A stretch of 64,000 nucleotides of DNA from Trematomus loennbergii (GCA_012861695.1 JAAOOA010000399.1:11276731-11340730), one strand, 5' to 3'. Shown: positions 27,701-35,990, counted from the first letter of the stretch. Made by a program: numbers and translations. The notes: generated by a model from the letters alone, not told the origin.

Positions 27701-30700
27701 CTGTGACATCAAATGCGTGTGTGCATTTTAGGGGTGTGATCAATCCCATTGGGGGTGTGAAGGGGGGTCGGACGGCGCCCCTGCAGTGTGTCTCTGTAGC
27801 CGAGGGCCATTCAAAGCCCGTCCTGTGTGTGGATGCTACCGATGAGCTGCTATTCACTGGATCTAAAGGTACACATACTGAACTTTACTAAACTGTATAA
27901 ATACTTTTCTAAAGATCTTTTAAATGGATATTATTTGCGTTGAAGAAAATAACAAGATAACTTAAGTGTTGTCATATGAAAACAAATACAGCGCTTTAAA
28001 GTGGACCTATCATGCTATATTTGAATAATATAGTATAGGACCATACCTATATAAGGCATATTTATACTTTTCTTTTTTCAAAATACCAAACAGATCATGC
28101 ATTTTAGCCATGTCTCATTTTGCTCAATTTGACATTTACTGACATCAGGACAGTGTTCAAATCTGGATCAGTTTTTATCAGATCCGTTGCAGCCCCTTTT
28201 TTAGAGATTTGGGTATGGAGGAAAATAGAGAGGGTTGTGTTTTCTGACACTTGGTGAGTTCCCTGGAACACCGGGGACACATATTCATGTATAAAAGACG
28301 TACAAAAGTGCATTTTGCATGATAGGTCCCCTTTAAGATTAGATCAGCATTTTGGAAAATACCACCCTCAAGACAGTAATTGAACATCCCTTCTCTTGTC
28401 CTGCAGATCGCACCTGTAAGATGTGGAACCTGGTAACGGGTCAAGAGATCGTCACCCTCAAAGGCCACCCAAAAACGTAGTGTCCATCAAATATAGTCCT
28501 TCCTCCTGTTTAGTCTTCTCCGTCTCCACCTCCTACATCAAGGTGTGGGACATCCGAGACTCTGCCAAGTGTGTCCGCACGCTCACGTAAGTTTCCTCCC
28601 CGCAACCAGCCAGATGAAACTGTATAATATTTCATAGAAGTGATTTAAGAATAGGATGCTTTTTCAGTTCAGTGATGTGTTTCAATATGCAAAAAAGTGG
28701 CAAATTAAATTTAGAGAAATATGATATGAAACGCCTCAAGCTGAATTGACTAATTGGAAGTTCTGCTCAGTACACTTGTCTCTGTTCCCATTTATTTCTC
28801 CACCTCATGTCCCCCTTATACTCTTCTCTTTACCCCCACAGTTCGTCTGGGCAGGTGGTCTCAGGGGATGCCTGTGCGGGCACCACCACCCGCACGATCA
28901 CCTTTGCACAGGGCGAGTGTCAGATTAACCAGATTGCCCTGAACCCGTCAGGATCCGTGCTCTACGCTGCTGCTGGGAACACTGTTCGCATGTGGGACCT
29001 CAACAGGTACATTTATTAATCGACGCATAGGTTCATTTATTTATGTAACTACTCCTCTAAGTGTTTGTTTAAGTATTAAGTCAGTCACGTGTGTTCATCA
29101 ATTCCTCCACTGATGTTTGTGTTAGTCATCCAAAATGAATTAGTTCAGTCAGCTTCGTGACAGCCAGCTCTTAATTCTTGTAGACGTGGATGTATATATT
29201 CGCTTGTCAGATGTTAATCAACCAAAGAGCCGATTCATTATTGAGTTTAAGAATGCTGTCAACAGAAAGTGCATGAACTCAGCGCTGGTGTATACATGAG
29301 TATGTTTTCTACAATGCAGCCAGTGAAATCCAGCTACATCCCAGTCTTCCCCTTAGTTTTTATGCATCCAGAGGGAAATGATTAACAGATTGGACGAGAC
29401 AGTTTACGCTGAGGGGCTCAGACCCACCTAATGATGCAAAACAACCCCCAGAAATGAAAAATGAATGTTTTAAACAGTCTGCCTATGGCATCGCTGCGTC
29501 TCAGCAGTTTTACCCCACCCGAGAGACGGAAAGTGATTTCATACGGTGAAACCTTGAAAATCAGATTCTTGTAAGTAATGAATTTCACAGCCCTTTGCCT
29601 CACCTCCTTTACGCGTGTGTGTGTGTGTGTGTGTGTAGGATGCAAGGGATGGGGAAGCTGATGGGCCACATCGGCTCTGTCATCTGTCTGACAGTGGGAC
29701 AGTCTCTAATGGGCAAAGATCAAGTAATCACTGGCTCCAAGGACCATTATGTCAAGGTACCACAGACACACACTAATACATAGACACACACATATTCACA
29801 CACTCTCAGATTTTCAGACCATACCTGAGTGTCACAGATGCAGATTTACATCTTTTAATATCCCCTTTCCCTGTTCTCTCTACAGGTTTTGACGTGACAG
29901 AGGGAACTATGGGTAATATAGGTCCAGCTCACAACTTTGAGCCTCCCCATTATGACGGCATCGAGTGTTTGGCTGTTCAGGGAGATGTGCTGTTCAGTGG
30001 GTCCAGAGACAACGGCATCAAGAAATGGGATCTGGGAGAACAGGAACTCACTCAGGTGTGTGTGTGTGTGAGAGTGTATTTGCCTGCATGTGTACACTGT
30101 GTTTATAGTTAGATTTATGTTTCCACGATGAAGAAGAGTCTTTTAAAGCCTGAAACTCGTCTTTTACCAGCCGGAAACATAGCAAAACTTGCTAAGAGTT
30201 ACCTAAAAGGAAGGCTGCATGTGTTGTATGCTCCAACACAGTCTGTGAGGTAAGAGGGGTTGAGTAAAGCGGGAATCAGAAGGATTTTATATGCATGTAG
30301 AGTTCAAACATCAAAGTTTAACACCCTGGCTGTGCTTCAGTGCCGCTCCTGACGCTACGTGCCAAGAGCCCAGAGTCCATCGTTCTCTGCCATTAATTCA
30401 TAATCTTTTGACCATTATCAGCTTGTGAGCGAAGCCAGCCTTTCCATATGCTGCACGTAGAGTAACAGATAGAGGGCCAACACAGTATAAAAAGAGCTTT
30501 GAGAGATTATTTTGGGATTCCTATCAGTATATCCCCCAAAACAACACAAAGTACAGATGAGACTAATGAGCATGTAGTATAGCACATTTTGACCTAAAGG
30601 TGGCGCTAGAAGGAGAGTCAGAAAAACAGTTTATGGTATCGGGGACATGAATGTGGTAATCCATCCAATAGTTTGTGATTTATTTCAGACAGACTGAAAT

Positions 30701-33700
30701 TGCCATTGATTAAATGAAGGGCTAATAAATGAACAAAAACTGTTTGTTGCAACCTTATTGTAGACATTGGATATTTCTAAAAAGTCACTCTCATAACAGT
30801 GCAACCAATATTCAAAGCCTTGCCGCAGCAGCCCAGCGTTTGACTGCCAACCATCGCCCTTTGTAGCATGTCACCCCCTCTCTCTCCTGCTCTTAAGCTA
30901 TACTATCATTAAAAGAGGACAGACACCCTGAGTTTTGCCCATACAGCCCCTGTTGAGATTGTATTATACCTGTTATCTGACACTTGCGTGACAGATCAAA
31001 ACTGTGCTGTCTGTTGAGCCTCTGGTTGGTGGACAGCTCCCTTCATGTCTCCCAACATAGACCGTTCCCTCTGTGGAGAAAGTCAATAGAGTGCCGTCAT
31101 GTGCAATGTGGCAGGCATGCAGTGAGTCAACATCAGGGCGTTAGAGCCCACCCGCATCAGATCCACAGGTACCGGAGAGGAAAGTCATTGTGTGTAAGTG
31201 TGTGTGTGTGTGTGTATGAGTGTCTCTTTGTATGAATGTGTTTACTGCTGCGCTGTCTCTGGTGTATCTTCTGTTCCCGCTGCATATGTTAATAATGCAT
31301 AATAATGCACCTTGTGAGTGGATGTGGCTTACTCATTTGCATGCACCATAATATGCATATTAAGAAGCACTTTCTTGTTGTTTGCATGAGTTCTATTTAG
31401 CCTTTGTTTATCCAAACAGAGAAATTGAGCACATAAGACATTAGTATTTCCATTCAAAGGCTGAATAAAACAACTCAGTGGGTGCTGTGGTCTGCGGCAG
31501 ATGACTTGAACCTCATTTGTGAATCAGCCAACACAATCCATTTTACAGCCTCTCTAACACAGTAGTCTCAGTCTAATTATGTAATAGGATCAAATTGTGG
31601 CTTGGGGTACAATATAATATATTAGTCAGTGGACTCTGCCTCCTCCAGGATTGCTGCTGCAAGCTGTTCTGCTCCGACCCCCCTGCTAAAATTCATACTC
31701 CATAGGGTGTTCTTTTGGAGGAATAAGAGAAGCAATTTGTTTATACAGTAATTACTCTACAATCTACTCTCCTCTACTGAAGTTTAGTGATTCCCTGTTG
31801 CTTGATAAATAGTATAACTTTGAACATTCACTGTGTTTGGCTTATGCAACAGTTGCTGCAGTGTGGTGTTGCTCTCTGTGAGGTGTTGGATAGCAGTAAC
31901 ACATTTTTACCCACTGGTGTAAAGTTGTTACAGATGGCAGGTTGGATGTATTATATATTATATACAGTATGAGCACTTATTCTTTATTTTTGGAGTTGTT
32001 ATTCCCTTTCTTAAACCTCCCCAAGATCAGTGGATTCGGGGGCAAGGAGAGGAATTGCCCTCCTAAGGTTTCCTCTACAGTATTTAACATTTTTGTTAAT
32101 GAATCATCTTTAATTTCTCAAAAGGTTTTTGGACTTAAAGGTAGGGTAGGTAATTTTGGAGAAACCGGCTTGATTGCGCTAGAATTTGAAAATACACAAC
32201 CGGAGAAAATCTGCCACTTCCTTATAGAGCCCCTCCTCCAACACACACGAACGCGCACATGACCAATGAGGGCACGAGATAAGTTTGTGCACAGATGGAA
32301 GGCTGACAGGCAGGTAGGCCATCCAGTTATTTTAGCCGGGCCGGCTAAAATGATTGGTCGTGCTTTTTACAGTATTACGGCTTCCACAGATGACATTTTT
32401 TTATGGATTTTTTGTCAAAGCACTTAAGATATTCATTGCTATCGGGATGTTAAGAGCATTCCATGGAATATAACAAAAAGTGTATCTCGAGCCGGTTTCT
32501 CAAACTTACCTACCCCACCTTTAAGGTCCCAACTCTGCTGTCTGCCGTATTTAGGGAGTTATCAGCCGACATAAAGGGAGCATCGAATAGATTATACTGG
32601 AATGGGGCTATTTTCAAACCCATTTAATATTTATATTCAACTAGTTTATGCATATGTATCAACATTTACATTCATTTTCATGACAAGGAGGAAACACAGA
32701 AAATGTTTAATTTATAAGAGAAAATAAAAAGTACTCATAAATAAACAAAATGCACATAAATTAACCTCATTGAACATAGCATTCGGTAATAACTTATGCT
32801 TGATTAAGTTTCTATGAAACAGCCAACCTGCTGAGATAAGACGATGAATAAAAGACGACCCATTATGAATTTTCTGGCTGATGGCTTTGGCATATGAGAG
32901 ATTAAAAAATCTGATAACAATATATCAGCCAATATTGTTTTTTCCATGGTGAAGCTACTGCTTCTAAATTACTTACAATTTTGCTTTTCTGTACTGATGT
33001 TTCTTTTGTAATTGTGAGCTACTCAAACTTTCAAACTAATCAGGGCTGCAGGAAATGAAGAAAATATACAATTACGTTTTTTGATTATCACAATAACGAT
33101 GTAACTTGCTAGACATCAAAAAATAATACATTTGACTCAGTTATGTCGTTCTGCAGCTTTTCTGTATTTTTTATAACACAAAACACTGCTTGTTAAATAA
33201 AAAATTAAAAAACGATTGGATATTTCTACAAATAAAGAAATACGGAGATACAGAGTGCACGTTAACATTGCAATGACAATAATGAAAGACATTGTGCAGC
33301 CCTATTACTAACATATTATTGACCAACTAATATCAGAGTATATAGTGTATTTATATCAACCCAGCCTGCATCAGTCTAGCTCTAAGGAGTGAACGAGTGA
33401 GAGTAAATGGCTAAGAAATCTTTGTTTTCTGCTAACAGGAAGGCCACATAAACTTCAAAACCGTTGAATGCAGTGAATCCGTTCTCTGCCAAAGGACACA
33501 AACATAACCTTTAAAAACTTTAAGTGGACTTTTGTGTAAGCAGCATCAATCTAAGTATTCATTCCACCACTGCTGCCCATGTTTAGTAACCAATTATTCT
33601 TCCATCTTTTATCCATTTGTATCCGTTTGCTGTTTCTGTGTCTGAATGGATACTTTCTAAATGGAAAGCAGGAGAATGGGTTGCCTCAATCAGTACTTCT

Positions 33701-35990
33701 CATTTTGTATGTTGAACCAGACATTGTTAAGAGTCAAGCTGTGTTTAAAATACACCTTTGTATATAGAGTTGCTCTAAAAATGATATGGTTAATTTCAAA
33801 TTATAGCCATTTGGATAATGTCACACAGTATTATAATCTTTCTTGACCCTTGACTATTTCTCCGTAACAAAAATGTTGGAGCTGTGTTTCAAGGTGAAAT
33901 ACCTTCAGTTCAATAATATTCATTTATTTTATTTTTCCTCTGAAAGTTAAAGAGGAACGCATTTATTCCTCGCTTTAGAGCTAAATTAATCCGCAGCCCA
34001 GTTGGATGAGATAAATTAATAAAAAAAACAGCAAAAGCCAAAGTTTGTTAAAGCTCTGTGAAAAACACAATTTGAAGAGACTGATTATGTTTAACATCCA
34101 ATCTCTGCAGTGCTGTGTGATCACAGACATGGTTCATTCTGTTCTTTACTTTCTCTTTAACCAATACAGAAATGCGTGATAAAAAGTGAGATGTTTGTTC
34201 AGAAGCTATGTGTCAGAGGTTTTGTCAGTGTGTTACAGTTTGTTCCTCGCAGGATGAGTTTAGAGACGAGCGGAAGGAATAATTAATCCCCTCAATGGCA
34301 GAAAATAGTACTGTTTGAATCTCTTAAAGGTCATATAGAGATTAGGTCGGCCCATCGGGTGGGAATTACTCATAAATTAACCTTTACACTTGCTCTGCAC
34401 TTTCAAATGAAGACAATTGCAACGCTTCCTAACACTTTAAGACTGTCCTCAAGTGCACATTTAACTGTCTTTTTAAAGTGATTTCTCCAATAGCTTTATG
34501 AAATAGTATTTCTATCCAAACCAAGACAGATGTATCCATTTCCAGTTTATGAATCTTGTTTGAAGCCATTGTAAAATACTCAACGAGCAGACACCTGAGC
34601 TAAGAATAACTGCGGTACTGTGTCTAAATACAGTATTAATGAGTTTGTTGCCTAGCAACGACATGCATTGTTTCTGCAAGAATACCCAACTGTACTGACA
34701 ATAGTTTACATGAAAAAATGAACATTGCTGTTATTTTAAGAACAAAAGAACCAGATGACTAACACTCCTGTAGTTTTGATATAAAAACCGTAGATGTAAG
34801 ATCATGATCTCTGTCTGACTTCATGTCTCTGCTTTGACTCCACAGCAAGTCCCCAACGCCCATAAGGACTGGGTCTGCGCTCTGGCTTATGTCCCGGGTC
34901 GGCCCATGCTGCTGAGCGCCTGTCGGGGGGCATGATGAAGGTGTGGAACGTTGACAACTTTACCCCCATAGGAGAGATCAAAGGTCACGACAGCCCCATC
35001 AATGCCATCTGTACCAACTCCAGACAGATCTTCACTGCGTCCAGGTAGGAAGAGTTATGTGTACTGCAACACCACTGATCCAGAAATGTTTTTTTATTGC
35101 AACAGTGTAAAATAGAAGTGCTGGTATCTGTGGTATTCTTCAAATTTTATTTTATTTTTTATATATTTTTCGAGGATTTTCAATTCAATCCCAGAAAAGA
35201 CCAAACCAAAAATGCACTGATTCAGTAGCAAGTCTTGCCTGCCTAATTAATCATAGAGCTGGATGAAAAACATTATTTATCTGCTGCTTTAAATAATCAC
35301 TAGAGCACCTGTTTTATTGACATTTGCTAAAATAACAGTTTTTTGGGAATCATTTAGCCTTTAAAAAATATTAAACATGTCTGAATTAAGTCTATATATA
35401 TATATATAATGCCAGCCTTATCAGAAGGGAGGTTGGATAGTTTGAAGGTTGAACATAATGAGAGAGAAAATGTGAGTGAAATACCAGATTATGATTCATT
35501 CTCTTTTCATCTCAAGCATCTCATCTGCAGTGGGTGTGTGTCAGCGTCTGTAGCTCAGAGAGGGTCAAGCTACATCCTGTTTTTCTCTAAAATGTGTGTT
35601 TTTAATGGTTGCATCAGACTGTGTTCAAGGTTGCTGACTGTGTGTCTGAGTGGGACATCCTGTGTTCATCCTTCTTTTCAGCTGGTGGGCTTTCACTGAA
35701 GATTACTCATTTTTAATTCCCTCGTCTTCTATCGGTCTTTTGCCCTTCTGAATCACTGTATCACCTCTGTTTGCTCTTCTGTAATCTTTACACATATTTC
35801 CTCTTGTTCCTGCTTAAACTCTGCCTTCCCACCCCTCCTGTTGTCCACCTTCCTCCTCATCTTCCTCCTCCTCCTCCTCCTCCACCCCAGTGACTGCAGG
35901 GTGAAGCTGTGGAACTATGTGCCAGGTTTGACCCCATGTCTTCCTCGCCGGGTCCTGGCCATCAAGGGCCGAGCCACCAGCCTCCCATGA
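5113..35990 (+). CDS. kif21b: kif21b, kinesin family member 21B (exons 2 to last; exon 1 outside window)
   Basis: KIF21B is a plus-end-directed kinesin-4 family motor that moves along microtubules and restrains their growth, mainly in neurons and immune cells. Exons read from the sequence: 5113-5333, 5945-6127, 7021-7170, 8472-8605, 8772-8951, 9189-9304, 9642-9837, 11338-11527, 11639-11702, 11994-12223, 13024-13165, 13253-13391, 14225-14413, 14525-14832, 15680-15996, 16531-16714, 16803-17006, 17113-17214, 17833-17998, 18317-18377, 18544-18592, 19249-19493, 21317-21385, 21535-21645, 25065-25103, 27732-27868, 28407-28586, 28842-29006, 29639-29756, 29886-30055, 34846-35044, 35891-35990. All introns are GT-AG. 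They encode about 1,690 residues, close to the mammalian protein (about 1,640). Domain order is motor, coiled coils with acidic stretch, Ser/Pro linker, WD40 propeller. The linker and C-terminus match KIF21B rather than KIF21A. At least eight small indels break the frame as written, so a direct translation of this assembly would be truncated. Sequencing error is the likeliest cause; a decaying duplicate is the alternative. Confidence 0.95.
5945..6127 (+). CDS. kif21b: kif21b exon 3: P-loop
   Basis: Opens with [14 protein letters not shown], completing the Walker A/P-loop (GQTGSGKT) that binds ATP in kinesins. It continues to FKVSAQFLE and donor gag|gtagg. Open throughout. Confidence 0.95.
6713..6752. 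repeat. (GT)n microsatellite
   Basis: GT tract in the kif21b intron between exons 3 and 4. Confidence 0.9.
7021..7170 (+). CDS. kif21b: kif21b exon 4: motor domain
   Basis: Acceptor tttattgcag. It encodes [15 protein letters not shown]… to SRLVHTEEE, the conserved kinesin segment after the P-loop. The donor gag|gttag is followed at once by a GT-rich run. Confidence 0.95.
7171..8471 (+). other. kif21b: kif21b intron 4
   Basis: 1.3 kb intron with a short GT run at its 5' end. No repeat or gene recognised in the rest. Confidence 0.6.
8472..8605 (+). CDS. kif21b: kif21b exon 5: switch I region
   Basis: Encodes [17 protein letters not shown], then [20 protein letters not shown], containing the switch I NxxSSRSH motif that senses the gamma phosphate. 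One C is missing around 8521 (expected ACC CAG ATG, read ACCAGATG), which shifts the frame inside the exon. Confidence 0.93.
8772..8951 (+). CDS. kif21b: kif21b exon 6: switch II region
   Basis: Contains [20 protein letters not shown], with the switch II DLAGSE motif, and ends in GISINCGL. The acceptor may be 8769 or 8772 (tagCAG), which would add or drop one Gln without changing frame. Confidence 0.95.
8975..8999. repeat. (TG)n microsatellite
   Basis: TG tract starting 24 bp downstream of the exon 6 donor. Confidence 0.9.
9189..9304 (+). CDS. kif21b: kif21b exon 7: motor domain
   Basis: Encodes the expected [13 protein letters not shown], then [18 protein letters not shown]. One base is missing near 9202 (GGAAA-GTGATC for GGA AAC GTG ATC). 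One extra A is present near 9300 (GGCAAACAG for GGCAACAG), so the two changes roughly cancel. Confidence 0.92.
9642..9837 (+). CDS. kif21b: kif21b exon 8: end of motor domain and neck
   Basis: Encodes [17 protein letters not shown], then [19 protein letters not shown], the canonical end of a kinesin motor. It then runs into the first coiled coil ([18 protein letters not shown]). The donor is gcg|gtgag. Confidence 0.96.
10762..11279. mobile_element. TTAA-flanked MITE (piggyBac-like), copy 1
   Basis: TTAA at 10762-10765 followed by AGGTCTCCTATTATGC; right end ATAATAGGGGACCT followed by TTAA at 11276-11279. These near-perfect terminal inverted repeats with a TTAA duplication fit a non-autonomous piggyBac-type element of about 510 bp with no coding capacity. 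It lies in a kif21b intron. Confidence 0.8.
11338..11527 (+). CDS. kif21b: kif21b exon 9: coiled coil
   Basis: Follows acceptor tgtgcag and reads [20 protein letters not shown], continuing with heptad-rich sequence to SSLLTKSG. It matches the KIF21B neck coiled coil. Confidence 0.95.
11639..11702 (+). CDS. kif21b: kif21b exon 10
   Basis: Short exon encoding [20 protein letters not shown], with both boundary codons split (G| and |R). Flanked by ttttag and gtaagc. Confidence 0.93.
11994..12223 (+). CDS. kif21b: kif21b exon 11: Ser/Pro stretch and basic helix
   Basis: Starts with [15 protein letters not shown], followed by a Ser/Thr/Pro stretch, then [20 protein letters not shown] and [10 protein letters not shown]. 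The two halves lie in different frames. A one-base shift between about 12105 and 12135 leaves a TGA at 12148-12150 in the original frame. Confidence 0.9.
13024..13165 (+). CDS. kif21b: kif21b exon 12: Asn-Gly-Gln repeat linker
   Basis: Encodes [20 protein letters not shown], then a run of NGQ repeats and [10 protein letters not shown]. The DNA contains a 9-bp tandem repeat (AACGGACAA) around 13100-13135. This part is poorly conserved in the family and is probably disordered. Confidence 0.88.
13253..13391 (+). CDS. kif21b: kif21b exon 13: acidic stretch
   Basis: Encodes [20 protein letters not shown], continues with Glu/Asp-rich sequence and ends DSDSDSEEK. Position and composition match the acidic stretch of mammalian KIF21B. 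Confidence 0.93.
13800..13924 (+). mobile_element. LINE/SINE 3' tail with (CTTAT)n
   Basis: Sequence tgctgctgcaaggaaaaattgaag followed by four CTTAT pentamers. This layout is typical of Rex/Babar-type LINE 3' ends in fish. Only the 3' end is recognisable. Confidence 0.45.
14225..14413 (+). CDS. kif21b: kif21b exon 14: coiled coil
   Basis: Encodes [20 protein letters not shown], then [20 protein letters not shown] and [19 protein letters not shown]. This is a strongly conserved coiled coil of KIF21 proteins. Confidence 0.96.
14525..14832 (+). CDS. kif21b: kif21b exon 15: long coiled coil
   Basis: Reads [20 protein letters not shown] through [16 protein letters not shown] to KKEQRRQE, an uninterrupted charged coiled coil. 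The donor is gag|gtcgga, a weaker match to consensus than its neighbours, but the frame joins correctly to [14 protein letters not shown] in the next exon. Confidence 0.95.
15680..15996 (+). CDS. kif21b: kif21b exon 16: coiled coil end and Ser-rich linker
   Basis: Encodes [40 protein letters not shown], then a Ser-rich linker ([19 protein letters not shown]) ending …GTRVIG. Open throughout in the expected frame. Confidence 0.95.
16531..16714 (+). CDS. kif21b: kif21b exon 17: regulatory coiled-coil region
   Basis: Encodes [13 protein letters not shown], then [20 protein letters not shown] and [19 protein letters not shown]. The acceptor is a triple CAG run (cccagcagcagG), so starts at 16531, 16534 or 16537 are all in frame. 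Confidence 0.94.
16803..17006 (+). CDS. kif21b: kif21b exon 18: regulatory coiled coil
   Basis: Encodes [20 protein letters not shown] to [20 protein letters not shown] and TK. In KIF21 proteins this region contains the regulatory coiled coil that folds back on the motor (family knowledge). Confidence 0.95.
17113..17214 (+). CDS. kif21b: kif21b exon 19
   Basis: Encodes [20 protein letters not shown] and [14 protein letters not shown], in phase with both neighbours. Flanked by cctgcag and aaa|gtgagt. Confidence 0.95.
17833..17998 (+). CDS. kif21b: kif21b exon 20
   Basis: Encodes [20 protein letters not shown], then [20 protein letters not shown] and QALIANVQL. It matches the conserved C-terminal coiled coil preceding the linker. 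Confidence 0.95.
18317..18377 (+). CDS. kif21b: kif21b exon 21
   Basis: Short exon encoding [20 protein letters not shown]. Both boundary codons are split and splice in frame. Confidence 0.92.
18544..18592 (+). CDS. kif21b: kif21b exon 22
   Basis: A 49-nt exon between ttctgcag and gtacag encoding [16 protein letters not shown]. It aligns with the Ser/Asp/Lys linker of mammalian KIF21B. Small size and weak conservation lower the certainty. Confidence 0.85.
19249..19493 (+). CDS. kif21b: kif21b exon 23: linker
   Basis: After a tcccccag acceptor it encodes [36 protein letters not shown] and [14 protein letters not shown]. This KIF21B-specific linker supports the B rather than A assignment. Confidence 0.94.
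19494..21316 (+). other. kif21b: kif21b intron 23
   Basis: 1.8 kb intron. Apart from the hAT-like repeat fragment near 20213, nothing recognised. Confidence 0.6.
20213..20340. repeat. fragment of a hAT-like dispersed fish repeat
   Basis: Starts CAGGGTGTCCACGGGGTCTT followed by AAAAAGTATTAAAA repeats, a familiar fish interspersed repeat end. A possible opposite end (ACACCCTG) occurs near 20652, but no matching 8-bp target duplication was seen. Confidence 0.45.
21317..21385 (+). CDS. kif21b: kif21b exon 24: linker
   Basis: Acceptor gtgtcag is at 21311-21316; a later CAG would break the frame. It encodes [20 protein letters not shown] and SY. The basic Arg/Ser sequence fits a conserved, possibly phosphorylated linker. 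Confidence 0.92.
21535..21645 (+). CDS. kif21b: kif21b exon 25: Ser/Pro linker
   Basis: Encodes [20 protein letters not shown] and [16 protein letters not shown], nearly identical in design to mammalian KIF21B. Confidence 0.95.
23034..23094. mobile_element. minimal TTAA-flanked MITE, copy 2 (61 bp)
   Basis: TTAA, AGGTGTCCTATCATGC, about 21 bp, GCATGATAGGAGATCT, TTAA. The arms match in 14 of 16 positions and resemble copies 1 and 3. The internal region is almost gone, leaving a near-hairpin. Confidence 0.75.
24240..24700. mobile_element. fish non-autonomous DNA element with inverted ends (GCTAAGCTAAGC type)
   Basis: Outer arms CTTGCCGAGAGTTGGATG (near 24266) and CATCTAACTCTTGTCAAGG (near 24640) are imperfect inverted repeats. 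Internal blocks ATGCTAAGCTAAGCTAAC, and their inverse near 24300, are typical of a dispersed fish repeat. No coding capacity. Confidence 0.6.
25065..25103 (+). CDS. kif21b: kif21b exon 26: microexon-sized Ser/Asp exon
   Basis: A 39-nt exon encoding [12 protein letters not shown] with split boundary codons. It is isolated by about 3.4 kb and 2.6 kb introns but matches the family sequence exactly in register. Confidence 0.93.
25104..27731 (+). other. kif21b: kif21b intron 26
   Basis: 2.6 kb intron without recognised repeats or exons. Several open frames occur but lack homology and splice context. Confidence 0.55.
27732..27868 (+). CDS. kif21b: kif21b exon 27: first WD40 blade
   Basis: Encodes [40 protein letters not shown] and FTGSK. 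The GH…FTGSK pattern marks the first WD40 repeat. Confidence 0.95.
27996..28336. mobile_element. TTAA-flanked MITE, copy 3
   Basis: TTAA at 27996, then AGTGGACCTATCATGC; right end TGCATGATAGGTCCCCT then TTAA at 28333-28336. Same terminal motif (CCTATCATGC) as copy 2. It lies in the intron between kif21b exons 27 and 28. Confidence 0.75.
28407..28586 (+). CDS. kif21b: kif21b exon 28: WD40
   Basis: Encodes [20 protein letters not shown], then the expected NVVSIKY and [20 protein letters not shown]. One base is missing in the A run at 28471-28475 (GGCCACCCAAAAACGTAG), producing an immediate TAG in the incoming frame. The rest of the exon is intact in the shifted frame. Confidence 0.94.
28842..29006 (+). 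CDS. kif21b: kif21b exon 29: WD40
   Basis: Encodes [20 protein letters not shown], then [20 protein letters not shown] and VRMWDLN, a complete WD40 blade ending in a WD dipeptide. Confidence 0.96.
29614..29637. repeat. (GT)n tract at a splice acceptor
   Basis: GT tract running straight into the AG of kif21b exon 30. Confidence 0.9.
29639..29756 (+). CDS. kif21b: kif21b exon 30: WD40
   Basis: Encodes [20 protein letters not shown] and [13 protein letters not shown]. The acceptor lies directly at the end of a GT repeat (gtgtgtgtag|G) with little polypyrimidine tract. Confidence 0.95.
29886..30055 (+). CDS. kif21b: kif21b exon 31: WD40
   Basis: Encodes [20 protein letters not shown], then [20 protein letters not shown] and [16 protein letters not shown]. 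The first codons read G-TTTT-GAC where one further base is needed for phase with exon 30, so a base is probably missing near 29887. Confidence 0.94.
32135..32524. mobile_element. TTAA-flanked MITE of a second family
   Basis: TTAA, then AGGTAGGGTAGGTAATTTTG and GAGAAACCGGCT; right end AGCCGGTTTCTCAAACTTAC and CTACCCCACCT, TTAA at 32521-32524. The inverted repeats are about 32 bp, longer than in copies 1-3 and of different sequence beyond the first few bases. It lies in the 4.8-kb kif21b intron. Confidence 0.8.
34647..34659. promoter_or_regulatory. RFX X-box-like palindrome
   Basis: GTTGCCTAGCAAC is a full inverted match to the RFX-factor X-box consensus (GTTGCC…GGCAAC type). It lies 187 bp upstream of kif21b exon 32, in the intron. 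Function is only inferred from the motif. Confidence 0.4.
34846..35044 (+). CDS. kif21b: kif21b exon 32: WD40
   Basis: Encodes [28 protein letters not shown], then [20 protein letters not shown] and [19 protein letters not shown] is missing from the run at 34925-34930, which leaves TGATGA in the incoming frame. It follows a 4.8-kb intron. Confidence 0.95.
35850..35890 (+). promoter_or_regulatory. kif21b: TCC-repeat polypyrimidine tract before kif21b exon 33a
   Basis: Near-pure TCC repeat ending in ccaccccag. A strong pyrimidine tract that should favour use of this C-terminal exon. Confidence 0.6.
35891..35990 (+). CDS. kif21b: kif21b exon 33a: C-terminus, form 1
   Basis: Acceptor ccaccccag preceded by a pure TCC-rich pyrimidine tract. 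It encodes [20 protein letters not shown] and [12 protein letters not shown], then TGA at 35988-35990, matching the canonical KIF21B C-terminus (…GRATTLP in human). No AATAAA was seen close behind, so it may be a cassette exon rather than a terminal one. Confidence 0.93.

Larger units (their letters stand above)
30056..34845 (+). other. kif21b: kif21b intron 31
   Basis: Largest intron in the window, 4.8 kb. It contains the MITE at 32135, a POU/octamer-like motif cluster at 31281-31362 and the X-box palindrome at 34647. No exon seen. Confidence 0.6.
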
